A stretch of 10,530 nucleotides of DNA from JBDTMT01 sp033764095 (GTDB lineage: Bacteria; Desulfobacterota; Binatia; HRBIN30; CADEER01). The notes under the pieces are model-generated. The model was not told the origin of the DNA, did not search any database, and saw only the letters and a program-made list of their open reading frames with translations. Each line of letters opens with the position of its first letter. Positions within the stretch are counted from its first letter, which is position 1. The stretch spans positions 1 through 10,530 of the forward strand of contig JANRJF010000425.1 in NCBI GenBank assembly GCA_033764095.1, in the 5' to 3' direction. Below are positions 1 to 7,439 of this stretch, piece after piece. The position numbers were made by a program, and so were the translations under genes.

Positions 1-44
1 GGCGGCGCCGGCCGCGAGGCGGAGCGACGCGCCACCTCGCCCCC

Positions 45-1391
45 TCAGGGCGCCGGCGCGGGTGCCGCGGCGGCGTCGACGTTGGTGACGACGACTTCGA
101 TGAACTGCTCGGGGTGCAGGACCTCGCGCGCCACGCGCTGCACGTCCGCCACCGTCACCGCGTTGACGCGCTTGATGTACACGTCCGCGTAGTCGGTGCC
201 GAGGCCGTAGAACCAGGTCTGCGCGATGAAGTCCGCGATCTTGGCATTGCTGTCGAGGCGCAGCGGGTAGCTGCCGGTGAGGTAGCGCTGCGCTTCCTCC
301 AGCTCGGCGCTGCTGACCGGTTCGTTGCGGATGCGCTCGACTTCCTGGCGCGCCCGCGCCATCGCCTCGCCGACCGAGGCGGTCTTGGTCTGCATGACGA
401 TCTCGAACGGCCCCGGGGACTTGCCGGCGGCGAAGAAGCTGTCGACCGAGTAGGCCAGGCCGGCCTGGGTGCGGATGCTGTCCATCAGCCGCGACGAGAA
501 GCCGCCGGAGCCGAGGATGTAGTTCATCACCGCGATGCGCTCGTAGTCGGGATTGTCGCGCGCGATGCCGAGCTGGCCGAGCACGATGCCCGCCTGGGTC
601 ACCGGGCGATCGATGTGGATCGGGCTCGCCGCCGGCGGCGCGAGCGGCGGGAAGACGAACGGCGGCGGCGGCGCGCCGTCCCAGCTCGCCAGCACGCGCA
701 TCAGTGCGCTGCGTGCCTCGGCGGCGCTGAGGTCGCCGACCATGACCACCGCGGCACCGGCGGGACGGTAGAAGCGGCCGTAGAACTGCTGCACGTCGCC
801 GCGCGTCAGGCGGGTGACGGTGGCCTCGGTGCCCTCGACTGGGTGGCCGTACGGCGTATCGCCGAACAGGGCGCGTTGGAACGCCTTCTGCGCCACGCTG
901 GTCGGGTTGTCCTCGTCGGCGCGGATCGACGCCAGCACCGCCTCGCGCTGGCGCGCCAGCTCGTCGGCGCGCAGCGCCGGGTGCAGCAGCACGTCGGCGA
1001 GCAGGTCGAGGCCGGTGTCGAGATCCTTCTTCAAGACCTGCAACGACAGGGTCGCGTAATCCTGGTCCGCGTCGGCGCCGAGGCCGCCACCGACGAAGTC
1101 GATCGCCTCCTTGATCTGCTCGGCGCTGCGCGTCGCGGTGCCCTCGGTGAGCAGGTTTGCGGTCAGGTTGGCGAGACCGCCCTGTCCGCTCGGATCGCGG
1201 CGTGAGCCGGCGTCGAGCACGACGCGCACCAGCACGAGCGGCAGGTTGCGCTGCTCGGAGACCAGCAGCACGGCGCCGTTCGGCAGCGTCTCCTGCGTCA
1301 CCTTCGGGCCGAGCGCGAGGGCCGGCGCGGCGCACAGCAGGGCGCCGCAGAGCACACCGACGCGGGCGAGGTACGAACGCATCGGCGGCAT
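45..1391 (-). CDS. M16 peptidase homologue, non-catalytic partner subunit, secreted
   Basis: A 448-residue protein of the M16 (pitrilysin/MPP-like) family. An N-terminal signal peptide is visible (hydrophobic run at about residues 9-26, ending APALA). In the family's first domain the zinc motif HxxEH should sit in the context GL-HxxEH-xxxxGT. Here the same position (residues 72-85) reads GLANLTANLLTEGT, so both His are Asn (75, 79) and the Glu is Ala (78): the metal site is gone. The C-terminal half keeps the partner-subunit signature (residues 296-316: GGFSSRL, R307, GLAYS with Y314), the Arg/Tyr segment that the non-zinc subunit contributes to substrate binding in known M16B heterodimers. 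The ATG overlaps the stop of the upstream gene as TGATG, implying translational coupling. A second in-frame ATG three codons on (ending at 1382) would give an equally good signal peptide. A short GC stem at 2-15 may end the transcript. The family call is secure; the pairing role is inferred. Confidence 0.9.
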   Translation of the reverse strand: MPPMRSYLARVGVLCGALLCAAPALALGPKVTQETLPNGAVLLVSEQRNLPLVLVRVVLDAGSRRDPSGQGGLANLTANLLTEGTATRSAEQIKEAIDFVGGGLGADADQDYATLSLQVLKKDLDTGLDLLADVLLHPALRADELARQREAVLASIRADEDNPTSVAQKAFQRALFGDTPYGHPVEGTEATVTRLTRGDVQQFYGRFYRPAGAAVVMVGDLSAAEARSALMRVLASWDGAPPPPFVFPPLAPPAASPIHIDRPVTQAGIVLGQLGIARDNPDYERIAVMNYILGSGGFSSRLMDSIRTQAGLAYSVDSFFAAGKSPGPFEIVMQTKTASVGEAMARARQEVERIRNEPVSSAELEEAQRYLTGSYPLRLDSNAKIADFIAQTWFYGLGTDYADVYIKRVNAVTVADVQRVAREVLHPEQFIEVVVTNVDAAAAPAPAP

Positions 1392-2764
1392 CAGTGCAGC
1401 GGCCCGCTCGGCGGCGGACCGCCGACCGGGCCGGCGACCGGCGGGTCGGGAATGAGCACCGCGGTGGTGCGGTTCTCGGGCCGCAGGTAGGTCTGCGCGA
1501 CGCGCTGCACGTCGGCCGCCGTGACCGCGCGCACGGCGGGCAGGTAGTCGTCGATGCGGCGCCAGTCGCCGGCGACCTCGTAGGTGCCGAGCAGCATGGC
1601 CTGATAGAAGAGCGAATCCTGCGCGAAGACGAAGCTCGCTTCGATGCCGTTCTTCGCCTTCTCCAACTCGCGCGCCGTCGGCGGCTGGCGGCGGACGCGC
1701 TCGAGCTCGCGCAGCAGCGCCGCCTCGGCGTCGGCGGCCGACTTGCCCGGCAGCGGTTGGGCGTAGACGGTGAACAGGCCGGGATCGATCGAGGTGTAGT
1801 CGTATTCGGCGCCCGCGCTGCGCGCCAGGCGATCACGATAGACGAGCTGCGCGTGCAGGCGGGCGCTGTCGCCGCCGGCCAGTACCGAGGTGAGGATCTC
1901 CAGCGCCGCCGCGTCCGGGCTGCGCAGGTTGGGCACGTGGTGCGAGAGGGCGACGAACGGGAGTTGCGACGGGCGCTTCAGCTCGACGCGGCGGGCGCCC
2001 TCCTGGACCGGCTCGATGGCGCGCACCGCGGGCGGCGGCGGGCGGCTCGGGATGTCGCCGAAGGCGGCCGCGATCTGGTCGCGCAGCGCGGCGCTGTCGA
2101 AGTCGCCGACGGCGACGATGAACGCGTTGTTGGGCGCGTAGTACGTCCGGTAGAAGCCCAGCGCGTCCTCCAGCGTCGCCTGGGCGATGTCCGACATCCA
2201 GCCGATGATCGGGAACTGGTACGGATGCGCCGCGTAGGCGGTCGAGGTGAGCTGCTCGAACAGCGCCGCGGTCGGGTTGTTGTCCACCCGCAGGCGGCGC
2301 TCCTCCATGATCACCGCGCGCTCGGGGAGGAACTGTTCGTCGGTGAGCTTCAGGTTCTGCATGCGGTCGGCTTCCAGGTCGATCACCACCCCAACCCGAT
2401 CGCTGGCCAGCTGGGCGAAGTAGGTGGTCGCATCCTGCGCCGTGTAGGCGTTGGTGCGGCCGCCGTTGCGCTGGATGATCTTGCTGTACTCCTCCGGGCC
2501 GGTCTTCTCGGTCCCCTTGAACATGATGTGCTCGAGGATGTGCGAGAGCCCGGTATGGCCGAGCTGTTCGTTGCGCGAGCCGATGCGGTAGTAGAGCTGG
2601 AAGACCACCACCGGCGCCTTGTGGTCCTCCAGCATGATCAGCTCGAGGCCGTTCGGCAGGGTGGTCTCGACGACCCGCTCGGCGTACGGCGCGGCCAGCG
2701 CCGGGACGACCCAGAGGAGCGCGGCGAGTGCGGAGATGGCGGCGCGACCTCCCCTGTGACGCAT
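1391..2764 (-). CDS. M16 zinc metallopeptidase, catalytic subunit, secreted
   Basis: A 457-residue processing-peptidase-like (pitrilysin clan) zinc protease, probably periplasmic. With the start placed at the ATG ending at 2764, the protein begins MRHRGG followed by a hydrophobic run and ALAA cleavage site, a good signal peptide. The frame stays open 53 more codons upstream, but that extension has no family character and would bury the signal peptide, so I reject it. The inverted zinc motif is H75-I-L-E78-H79 followed by FKGT. The third ligand is most likely E155 in VIMEERRLR, 76 residues after H79, the normal family distance. The C-terminal domain (about 230-440) lacks the GLAYS-type Arg/Tyr segment that the downstream partner retains, so the two subunits are complementary. 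No strong Shine-Dalgarno is seen before the chosen ATG. It is first in a two-gene operon and overlaps the next gene by one base. The substrate cannot be told from sequence. Confidence 0.92.
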   Translation of the reverse strand: MRHRGGRAAISALAALLWVVPALAAPYAERVVETTLPNGLELIMLEDHKAPVVVFQLYYRIGSRNEQLGHTGLSHILEHIMFKGTEKTGPEEYSKIIQRNGGRTNAYTAQDATTYFAQLASDRVGVVIDLEADRMQNLKLTDEQFLPERAVIMEERRLRVDNNPTAALFEQLTSTAYAAHPYQFPIIGWMSDIAQATLEDALGFYRTYYAPNNAFIVAVGDFDSAALRDQIAAAFGDIPSRPPPPAVRAIEPVQEGARRVELKRPSQLPFVALSHHVPNLRSPDAAALEILTSVLAGGDSARLHAQLVYRDRLARSAGAEYDYTSIDPGLFTVYAQPLPGKSAADAEAALLRELERVRRQPPTARELEKAKNGIEASFVFAQDSLFYQAMLLGTYEVAGDWRRIDDYLPAVRAVTAADVQRVAQTYLRPENRTTAVLIPDPPVAGPVGGPPPSGPLH

Positions 2765-2824
2765 AGAGAGGTGGCGCCTAACAGCGCCTCGATGACCCGT
2801 CAAGCTGCCGCATTCCTGCCAGAG

Positions 2825-2858
2825 AGCGCCGCATCTCTGCATCTGCTTCAGCGCCGCA
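2825..2858. repeat. Direct repeat AGCGCCGCA, two copies
   Basis: The 9-mer AGCGCCGCA occurs at 2825-2833 and 2850-2858, 25 bp start to start, in the divergent intergenic region. It could be paired half-sites for a regulator, but the motif is short and GC-rich, so chance is a real alternative. Confidence 0.35.
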
Positions 2859-2893
2859 AAACCCTGTCGGGGTTGAAGTTTTTCTGCATCTGC
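2836..2893. repeat. Direct repeat TCTGCATCTGC, two copies
   Basis: The 11-mer TCTGCATCTGC occurs exactly at 2836-2846 and 2883-2893, 47 bp start to start. The two copies flank the small AACCC/GGGTT hairpin. An exact 11-base duplication within about 60 bases of non-coding DNA is unlikely by chance and suggests operator sites or a local duplication. The function is unknown. Confidence 0.45.
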
Positions 2894-2958
2894 CAGGTGA
2901 CTGGATTTTGTTGGAAATACCAATGTGCGTGTGTCAGGTTGGCGACACGCTCTTGCTC

Positions 2959-2964
2959 AGGGGG
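2959..2964 (+). promoter_or_regulatory. Ribosome binding site of the large surface protein
   Basis: AGGGGG lies six bases before the ATG at 2971. Together with the signal peptide that starts immediately, it fixes the start of the 1466-residue protein. Confidence 0.6.
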
Positions 2965-2970
2965 TAGGCA

Positions 2971-5900
2971 ATGCCGTTGCGGGTCGCCACGTTGGCAGCC
3001 GTGGCCGTGCTTTGTGCATCGGTTACGGCGCAGGGCCAGCTCTTGTTCGAATCGCTTCCGCCGCTCGTCGTATCGCGGGCGCCGGAGTATTTCGCCGTGG
3101 CCGATTTCAACGGCGACGGGGTCGATGACCTGGCGGTCGTCAGTCCGCGCGACAAGGAGCTGACGGTCCTGTTGGGCGGGGGCCTGAACGGCTTCTCGAC
3201 CGGCACCGTGGTGCGCTTCGGGCGACAGCTGCGCTACCTGGCGGTCGGCGACCTGAACCAGGACGGCGATGTCGACGTCGTGGTGACCGACCGCGGCGAC
3301 AAGGGCGTCTGGATCCTGCTCGGTAACGGCGACGGTACGCTGGCCGATCCCTCGTTCATTGCCGCCGGGGTCGAGCCGCTCGGCGTCGCGATCGCCGACT
3401 TCGACCTGAGCAACGGCAACGACATTGCCGTCAGCGATCGCAGCGAAGGCAACATCATCCTGATGATGAACAACGGCAGCGGCGGATTCTCGCTGCTCGG
3501 CCCGTTCGGCACCCCGATCCAGCGCCCCGGCGACACGGTGGCGGCGGATTTCGACCATGACGGCTTCGTCGACGTCGCGACGCTCTCCGAGGCGGGCGGC
3601 GCGGCGCGTGACATCACCATCCTGTTCAACGACCTGGCGGGCGGCGTCCCCAGCTTCACGCGGCGGCGCAACATCATCGCCGGCGACGAGGCGCAGGCGC
3701 TGTCGCTGGCCGACTTCAACTCCGACACGGTGGATGCGGATCTCGGCACGGCGAATCCGGGGAACCGGCTGCCGGAGGCCGACGTGAGCTTCCTGCTGGC
3801 GCACGGCGACGGCTTCTTCAGCGTCGGCGACTCGATCGGCGCCTGTCCGGTCGAGCCGACGCCGGCGACACCGCCGCCGACGGAGACGCCGACGCCGGTG
3901 CCGACCGGCACGGTCACGCCGGCGGAGACGCCGGACGCGGAGCCGGCATGCTTCGCCGCGTCGCTGATCGGCGCCGATCTCGACGGGGACGGGATGACCG
4001 ACCTGGCGGTCGGTCTGCGGCGCGGCAATCGCGCCCTGCAGCGCGACACGGTCAACTTCTTCTACACCCTGCCGCCGCCGCCGCCGCCGGCGATCCCGCC
4101 GGTGAGCCCGGTCTTCGTCCCCGGGCAATCGTTCACGCTGGCCGGCAACGGTATCGGCCCCAAGGCGATCGCCGTCGGCGACTTCACCGGCGACGGCCGG
4201 CTCGACGTCGCGGTGGGCACCTCCACCAACAGCTCGGTAACGCTGCTGAAGAACCTGCAGCCGCTCACCCTCACCGTCGGCACCGGCTTCGGGCGCTGGG
4301 ACAGCCCGCTGATCCCCTTCCCGCATCCGCCCCCCAACGACGTGCAGTTCCTGCAGTCGCGCTTCGCCGTGCAGCTCGACACCGGCGGTGCGCCGGTGGT
4401 GTCGGTGCAGAACGACATCTCCTTCGACCCGACCACGCCGATCATGAACTGTTCGCTGGTGGTCAATAAACCCGACAGTGGCTTCTCCTTCTTCCCGGCC
4501 GACTGCACCCCGGGGGTCGACTGCACCAGCGTGCGCGCGGTCATCGTCTCGACCAGCGACACCAGCCCGATTCCCGACGGCTCGGTGCTGTACACCTGCG
4601 ACGTGCGCATCTTCGCGCACGCCGAGCCGGGCGATCACCCGATGGCGGCCAGCCGCGTGACGGCCAGCGACGCGACCGGCGGCGAGCTGCCGATCGCTGT
4701 CCGCAGCGGCAACCTGGTCGCCACCTGCCAGGGTGACTGCAACCTCGACTCCGAGGTGACGGTCAACGAGTTGGTCACCGGCGTAAACATCGTCCAGGGT
4801 GGCGCCTCGGTGAGCGCCTGCGGCGCGTTCGACTTCGACTCCGACGGCACCGTCACCATCGCCGACCTGGTCGCCGCGGTCGGCGCCGCCACCGGGGGCT
4901 GCCTGCCGCCGACCATGACGCCGACCTCGACGCCGTCGGAAACACCGACCAGCACCCCGACCGAGACGCCGTCGCTGACCCCGACCAGCACCCCGACCGA
5001 CACGCCGACGGCGACCGATACGCCGACCCCGACCAACACCCCAACGCCGTCCAACACCGGCACCGCGACGGACACGCCGACGGTCACCCCGACGCCATCC
5101 GACACCGGGACGCCGACCAACACCGCGACCGAGACGCCGACCATCACGCCGACGCCGATCCGCGCCGAGTTGAACGTCGGCACCGGCACCGGCCTCGCCG
5201 GCGGCAAGGTCGCCATTCAGGTCTTCCTCGCCTCCAACGGCCTGTCCGTCGCCGGCACCAGCACCGATCTGACGATCCAGGACTCGGTGCTGGAGCTGAC
5301 CAATCCGACGCAGGACTGCCAGCTCAATCCGGCGCTGCCGAAGGCGCCGATCGAACCGGTCAAGCTGCCGCGTACCAGCCTGACCACCACCACCTGGCGC
5401 ATCCAGGTGGCGGGCGGTACGGCGCCGGACGCCGTCATCCCGGACGGTATCGTCTTCACCTGCCTGTTCTCGGTGAAGGCCGGCACCCTGCCCGGCACCT
5501 ACCCGGTGACGATCAGCAACGTGAACGCGCAGGATCCGATCGGCACCGCGCACGCCACCCAGGGTGACGACGGCGCCGCGGTCGTGACCCTGGTCGGCCC
5601 GACGCCGACGCAGATCCCGACGTCGGCGCAGATCACCGTGCTCAACAGCATCGGCCTCGCCGGCACGCGCGTGAACATCCAGGTGATGCTGGCGGGCAGC
5701 AACTTCCCGGTGGCCGGGACGCAGAACACCCTGACCTTCCCGAACAACGCCCTCGGCCTCGACCCGGCGAACTGCACGCTCAACCCGACGCTCGGCAAGC
5801 TGTTCAACGTGGCGGCGACCGGCATCAACGGCACCAACACGACGGTCAGCATTCAGGTGCAGGGCCCGCCGTACAACCAGGATCCAATTCCCGACGGCGA

Positions 5901-7371
5901 GCTCTATCGCTGCGCCTTCGACATCAAGCCGGGCACGCCGGTCGGCACCTATCCGATCACCATCGGCAGCCTGGTGGCGCAGAACCAGGGCGGACAGGAT
6001 CTCGCGGTCATCGGCGTGCACGGCGCCATGATCGTCAGCCTGGTGCAGCCGACCGGCACCATCACCGTCACCCCGTCGGTCACCGCGACCGCCACGCCCA
6101 CCGTCACCCTGACCCCGAGCACCACCGCCACCAACACGCCGACCGAGACGTTCACCCTGACGCCGACGGTGACGCTGACCCCGACCGTGACCAGCACCTT
6201 CACCTTCACGCCGACGGCGACCGACACGCCGGTGAACACGGCGACGGTCACCGACACGCCGGTCAACACCGCCACGCCGACCGCCACTGCCACCGCGACG
6301 CAGACCGCGACGGCCACCAACACGCCGATCTCGGTGCAGATCAGCATCGGCAGCGGCAGCGGGCTGGCCGGCACGCTGGTGACGTTCCCGACCACCCTGC
6401 AGGCCTCGGGTCTGTTCCCGGTCGCCACGTCGAACGCCTTCACCTTCGAAACCTCGCGCTTCAGCTTCAACCTGCTCACCGGCTGCGTGCTGAACCCGAC
6501 GCTGGCGCTGCCGCCCTACAACAAGAGCCTGGGCGTGTCGGATGCCACGCCGCCGGGAACGACGACGACCCGCACCATCCAGGTCAGCGTGCTCGATCCG
6601 TTCGGCTCCAACCAGGTGCTGCCGGACGGCCCGCTGTACACCTGCGGTCTCACCGTCGCGGCCGGCGTGCTGCCGGGCACCTATGCGGTCACCAACGGCA
6701 GCCTGTACGCACAGGACGCCAGTTCGCCGCTGCCGGTGACCGGGGCCAACGGCGCGATCAACGTCACCCTGGTGGGTCCGAGCCCGACGGTGACCTCGAC
6801 CTTCACCCACACGCCGACGCCGACCGTGACCGCAACCTTCACCCCAACGGCAACGGTGACCGACACGCCCACCGCCACCTTCACCGCAACGTTCACGGCG
6901 ACAGAGACGTTCACCGCGACGCCGACCAACACGGCGACGTTCACCGCCACGCCGGTGGACACCGCCACCAACACGCCGGTGAACACGGCGACGCCGACCG
7001 CCACCGAAACCGAGACGCCGGTGTCGACGGCAACCGCGACCGCCACCAACACCGCCACCGCGGTGAACACGGCGACCGCGACGGCCACCGAGACCGCCAC
7101 CGCGGTGAACACCGCCACCGCGACGGCCACCGAGACCGCCACCGCGGTGAACACCGCCACCGCGACGGCCACCGAGACCGCCACCGCGGTGAACACCGCG
7201 ACCGAAACGCCGGTGGATACCGCCACCGCCACGGCGACGGCCACCGCCACCGAAACGCCGGTAGATACCGCCACGGCCACCGCCACCGAGACCCCGACCG
7301 ACACACCGGTCGACACCGCAACCCCGACGGAGACGGCGACCGCCACGGCGACGGCCACCGACACGCCCTGA
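2971..7371 (+). CDS. Secreted FG-GAP propeller / cohesin-like / dockerin-like scaffold protein with Thr-rich tail
   Basis: A 1466-residue secreted modular protein. The signal peptide is residues 1 to about 20 (VTAQGQ). A propeller follows with seven FG-GAP/VCBS calcium-loop motifs starting at D45 (DFNGDG), D94 (DLNQDG), D143, D193 (DFDHDG), D248, D336 (DLDGDG) and D404 (DFTGDG). The third and fifth loops are degenerate. A Pro/Thr/Glu linker (295-326), bracketed by C292 and C327, interrupts the propeller between motifs five and six. Four related beta-sandwich modules resembling cohesins lie at about 432-585, 732-876, 886-1026 and 1122-1269. They share G-x-G-LAG near the start (weak in module one), a Cys near LNP, (I/L)PDG-x4-C, and GTYPVTI-like endings. 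A dockerin-like double EF-hand (586-644) sits after module one. Thr-Pro linkers occupy 646-729 and 1027-1119. The tail (1270-1466) is Thr on alternate positions. All 16 mature cysteines fall in module-matched sets. No LPxTG, PEP-CTERM or transmembrane anchor ends the protein. Likely an extracellular adhesion or scaffold protein; ligand unknown. The cohesin label is by pattern only. Confidence 0.85.
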   Translation: MPLRVATLAAVAVLCASVTAQGQLLFESLPPLVVSRAPEYFAVADFNGDGVDDLAVVSPRDKELTVLLGGGLNGFSTGTVVRFGRQLRYLAVGDLNQDGDVDVVVTDRGDKGVWILLGNGDGTLADPSFIAAGVEPLGVAIADFDLSNGNDIAVSDRSEGNIILMMNNGSGGFSLLGPFGTPIQRPGDTVAADFDHDGFVDVATLSEAGGAARDITILFNDLAGGVPSFTRRRNIIAGDEAQALSLADFNSDTVDADLGTANPGNRLPEADVSFLLAHGDGFFSVGDSIGACPVEPTPATPPPTETPTPVPTGTVTPAETPDAEPACFAASLIGADLDGDGMTDLAVGLRRGNRALQRDTVNFFYTLPPPPPPAIPPVSPVFVPGQSFTLAGNGIGPKAIAVGDFTGDGRLDVAVGTSTNSSVTLLKNLQPLTLTVGTGFGRWDSPLIPFPHPPPNDVQFLQSRFAVQLDTGGAPVVSVQNDISFDPTTPIMNCSLVVNKPDSGFSFFPADCTPGVDCTSVRAVIVSTSDTSPIPDGSVLYTCDVRIFAHAEPGDHPMAASRVTASDATGGELPIAVRSGNLVATCQGDCNLDSEVTVNELVTGVNIVQGGASVSACGAFDFDSDGTVTIADLVAAVGAATGGCLPPTMTPTSTPSETPTSTPTETPSLTPTSTPTDTPTATDTPTPTNTPTPSNTGTATDTPTVTPTPSDTGTPTNTATETPTITPTPIRAELNVGTGTGLAGGKVAIQVFLASNGLSVAGTSTDLTIQDSVLELTNPTQDCQLNPALPKAPIEPVKLPRTSLTTTTWRIQVAGGTAPDAVIPDGIVFTCLFSVKAGTLPGTYPVTISNVNAQDPIGTAHATQGDDGAAVVTLVGPTPTQIPTSAQITVLNSIGLAGTRVNIQVMLAGSNFPVAGTQNTLTFPNNALGLDPANCTLNPTLGKLFNVAATGINGTNTTVSIQVQGPPYNQDPIPDGELYRCAFDIKPGTPVGTYPITIGSLVAQNQGGQDLAVIGVHGAMIVSLVQPTGTITVTPSVTATATPTVTLTPSTTATNTPTETFTLTPTVTLTPTVTSTFTFTPTATDTPVNTATVTDTPVNTATPTATATATQTATATNTPISVQISIGSGSGLAGTLVTFPTTLQASGLFPVATSNAFTFETSRFSFNLLTGCVLNPTLALPPYNKSLGVSDATPPGTTTTRTIQVSVLDPFGSNQVLPDGPLYTCGLTVAAGVLPGTYAVTNGSLYAQDASSPLPVTGANGAINVTLVGPSPTVTSTFTHTPTPTVTATFTPTATVTDTPTATFTATFTATETFTATPTNTATFTATPVDTATNTPVNTATPTATETETPVSTATATATNTATAVNTATATATETATAVNTATATATETATAVNTATATATETATAVNTATETPVDTATATATATATETPVDTATATATETPTDTPVDTATPTETATATATATDTP
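4906..5157 (+). repeat. Thr-Pro linker-coding repeat, first
   Basis: Low-complexity coding DNA of ACC/ACG and CCG codons specifies a (Thr/Ser)-x dipeptide run in which x is mostly Pro. It separates the dockerin-like module from the second cohesin-like module. It is probably an extended, possibly O-glycosylated linker. Six-base periodicity is evident, with no perfect long unit. Confidence 0.8.
6049..6327 (+). repeat. Thr-Pro linker-coding repeat, second
   Basis: The second low-complexity linker, 93 residues between the third and fourth cohesin-like modules. It keeps the alternating Thr rhythm but uses more Ala, Val and Phe than the first linker. It contains two PVNTA motifs that recur many times in the C-terminal tail. 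Confidence 0.8.
6778..7368 (+). repeat. Thr-alternating C-terminal tail coding repeat
   Basis: 197 codons end the large protein. From residue 1273 to 1465 every odd residue is Thr or Val (Val at ten positions, Thr at all the others). Even residues are mainly Ala, Pro, Glu, Asp, Asn and Phe. The composition changes along the tail, from Phe/Pro-containing at the start to Ala-dominated later. The rhythm never slips, so all length changes have kept a six-base unit. Confidence 0.85.
7063..7206 (+). repeat. 42-bp in-frame tandem repeat, three copies plus part of a fourth
   Basis: Units begin at 7063, 7105 and 7147, with a partial copy at 7189. Each encodes the 14-residue peptide VNTATATATETATA. 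Copies two and three are identical at DNA level; copy one differs at two third-codon positions (acg gcg for acc gcc). This looks like a recent tandem duplication inside the tail of the large surface protein, and it probably varies in copy number between strains. Confidence 0.9.
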
Positions 7372-7410
7372 TCCCGCGACCTCGTGTTCCCGTGCCTGCT
7401 GCGCACCGGG

Positions 7411-7439
7411 CGCCGACGACTGAACTGACCGCGTCGGCG
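7411..7439 (+). promoter_or_regulatory. Inverted repeat upstream of the propeller gene (first of an overlapping pair)
   Basis: Arms CGCCGACG (7411-7418) and CGTCGGCG (7432-7439) are a perfect 8-bp match around a 13-base loop, 40 bases after the stop of the large gene. The last three bases are shared with the next hairpin, so the two full stems cannot form together. Confidence 0.45.

Larger units (their letters stand above)
2765..2970. promoter_or_regulatory. Divergent intergenic region between protease operon and surface-protein gene
   Basis: This 206-bp gap separates two outward-facing genes and must hold promoters for both. Its centre (about 2857-2925) is noticeably richer in A/T than the rest of the window, including AAAA and TTTTT runs. 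I could not find a pair of hexamers with good -35/-10 matches and proper spacing in either direction, so no promoter is assigned. It contains two sets of short direct repeats (see the repeat entries) and a small hairpin, AACCC (2860-2864) / GGGTT (2870-2874). A second small hairpin, GGCGC (2773-2777) / GCGCC (2784-2788), sits just before the protease start. The assignment as a regulatory region rests on position and composition. Confidence 0.55.

Noticed and set aside
2765..2923. N-terminal extension of the catalytic M16 gene up to the ATG ending at 2923
   Set aside because: It adds 53 residues without family similarity ahead of a good signal peptide and occupies the AT-rich divergent promoter region.
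3007..3021. Lipoprotein signal (Cys15) at the start of the large protein
   Set aside because: The residues before Cys are A-V-L, with no Gly/Ala/Ser at the last position, so it does not fit a lipobox. A normal signal peptide fits better.
1157..3163. Long plus-strand open frame of about 668 codons
   Set aside because: It lies antisense to both M16 peptidase genes and crosses the divergent intergenic region. The product is Arg/Ala-rich with no recognisable motif, while the minus strand encodes clear M16 proteins.
2848..6810. Very long open frame on the minus strand, about 1320 codons
   Set aside because: It is antisense to the large surface gene. Its product is an Arg/Gly/Asp/Val-rich string with no domain, caused by GC-biased codons that rarely make stops in the opposite frame. 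The sense frame has a signal peptide, ribosome binding site and clear domains.
4906..7368. CRISPR-like or intergenic tandem repeat array
   Set aside because: The repeats are in-frame Thr-Pro/Thr-Ala codons with no constant repeat and unique spacer structure.
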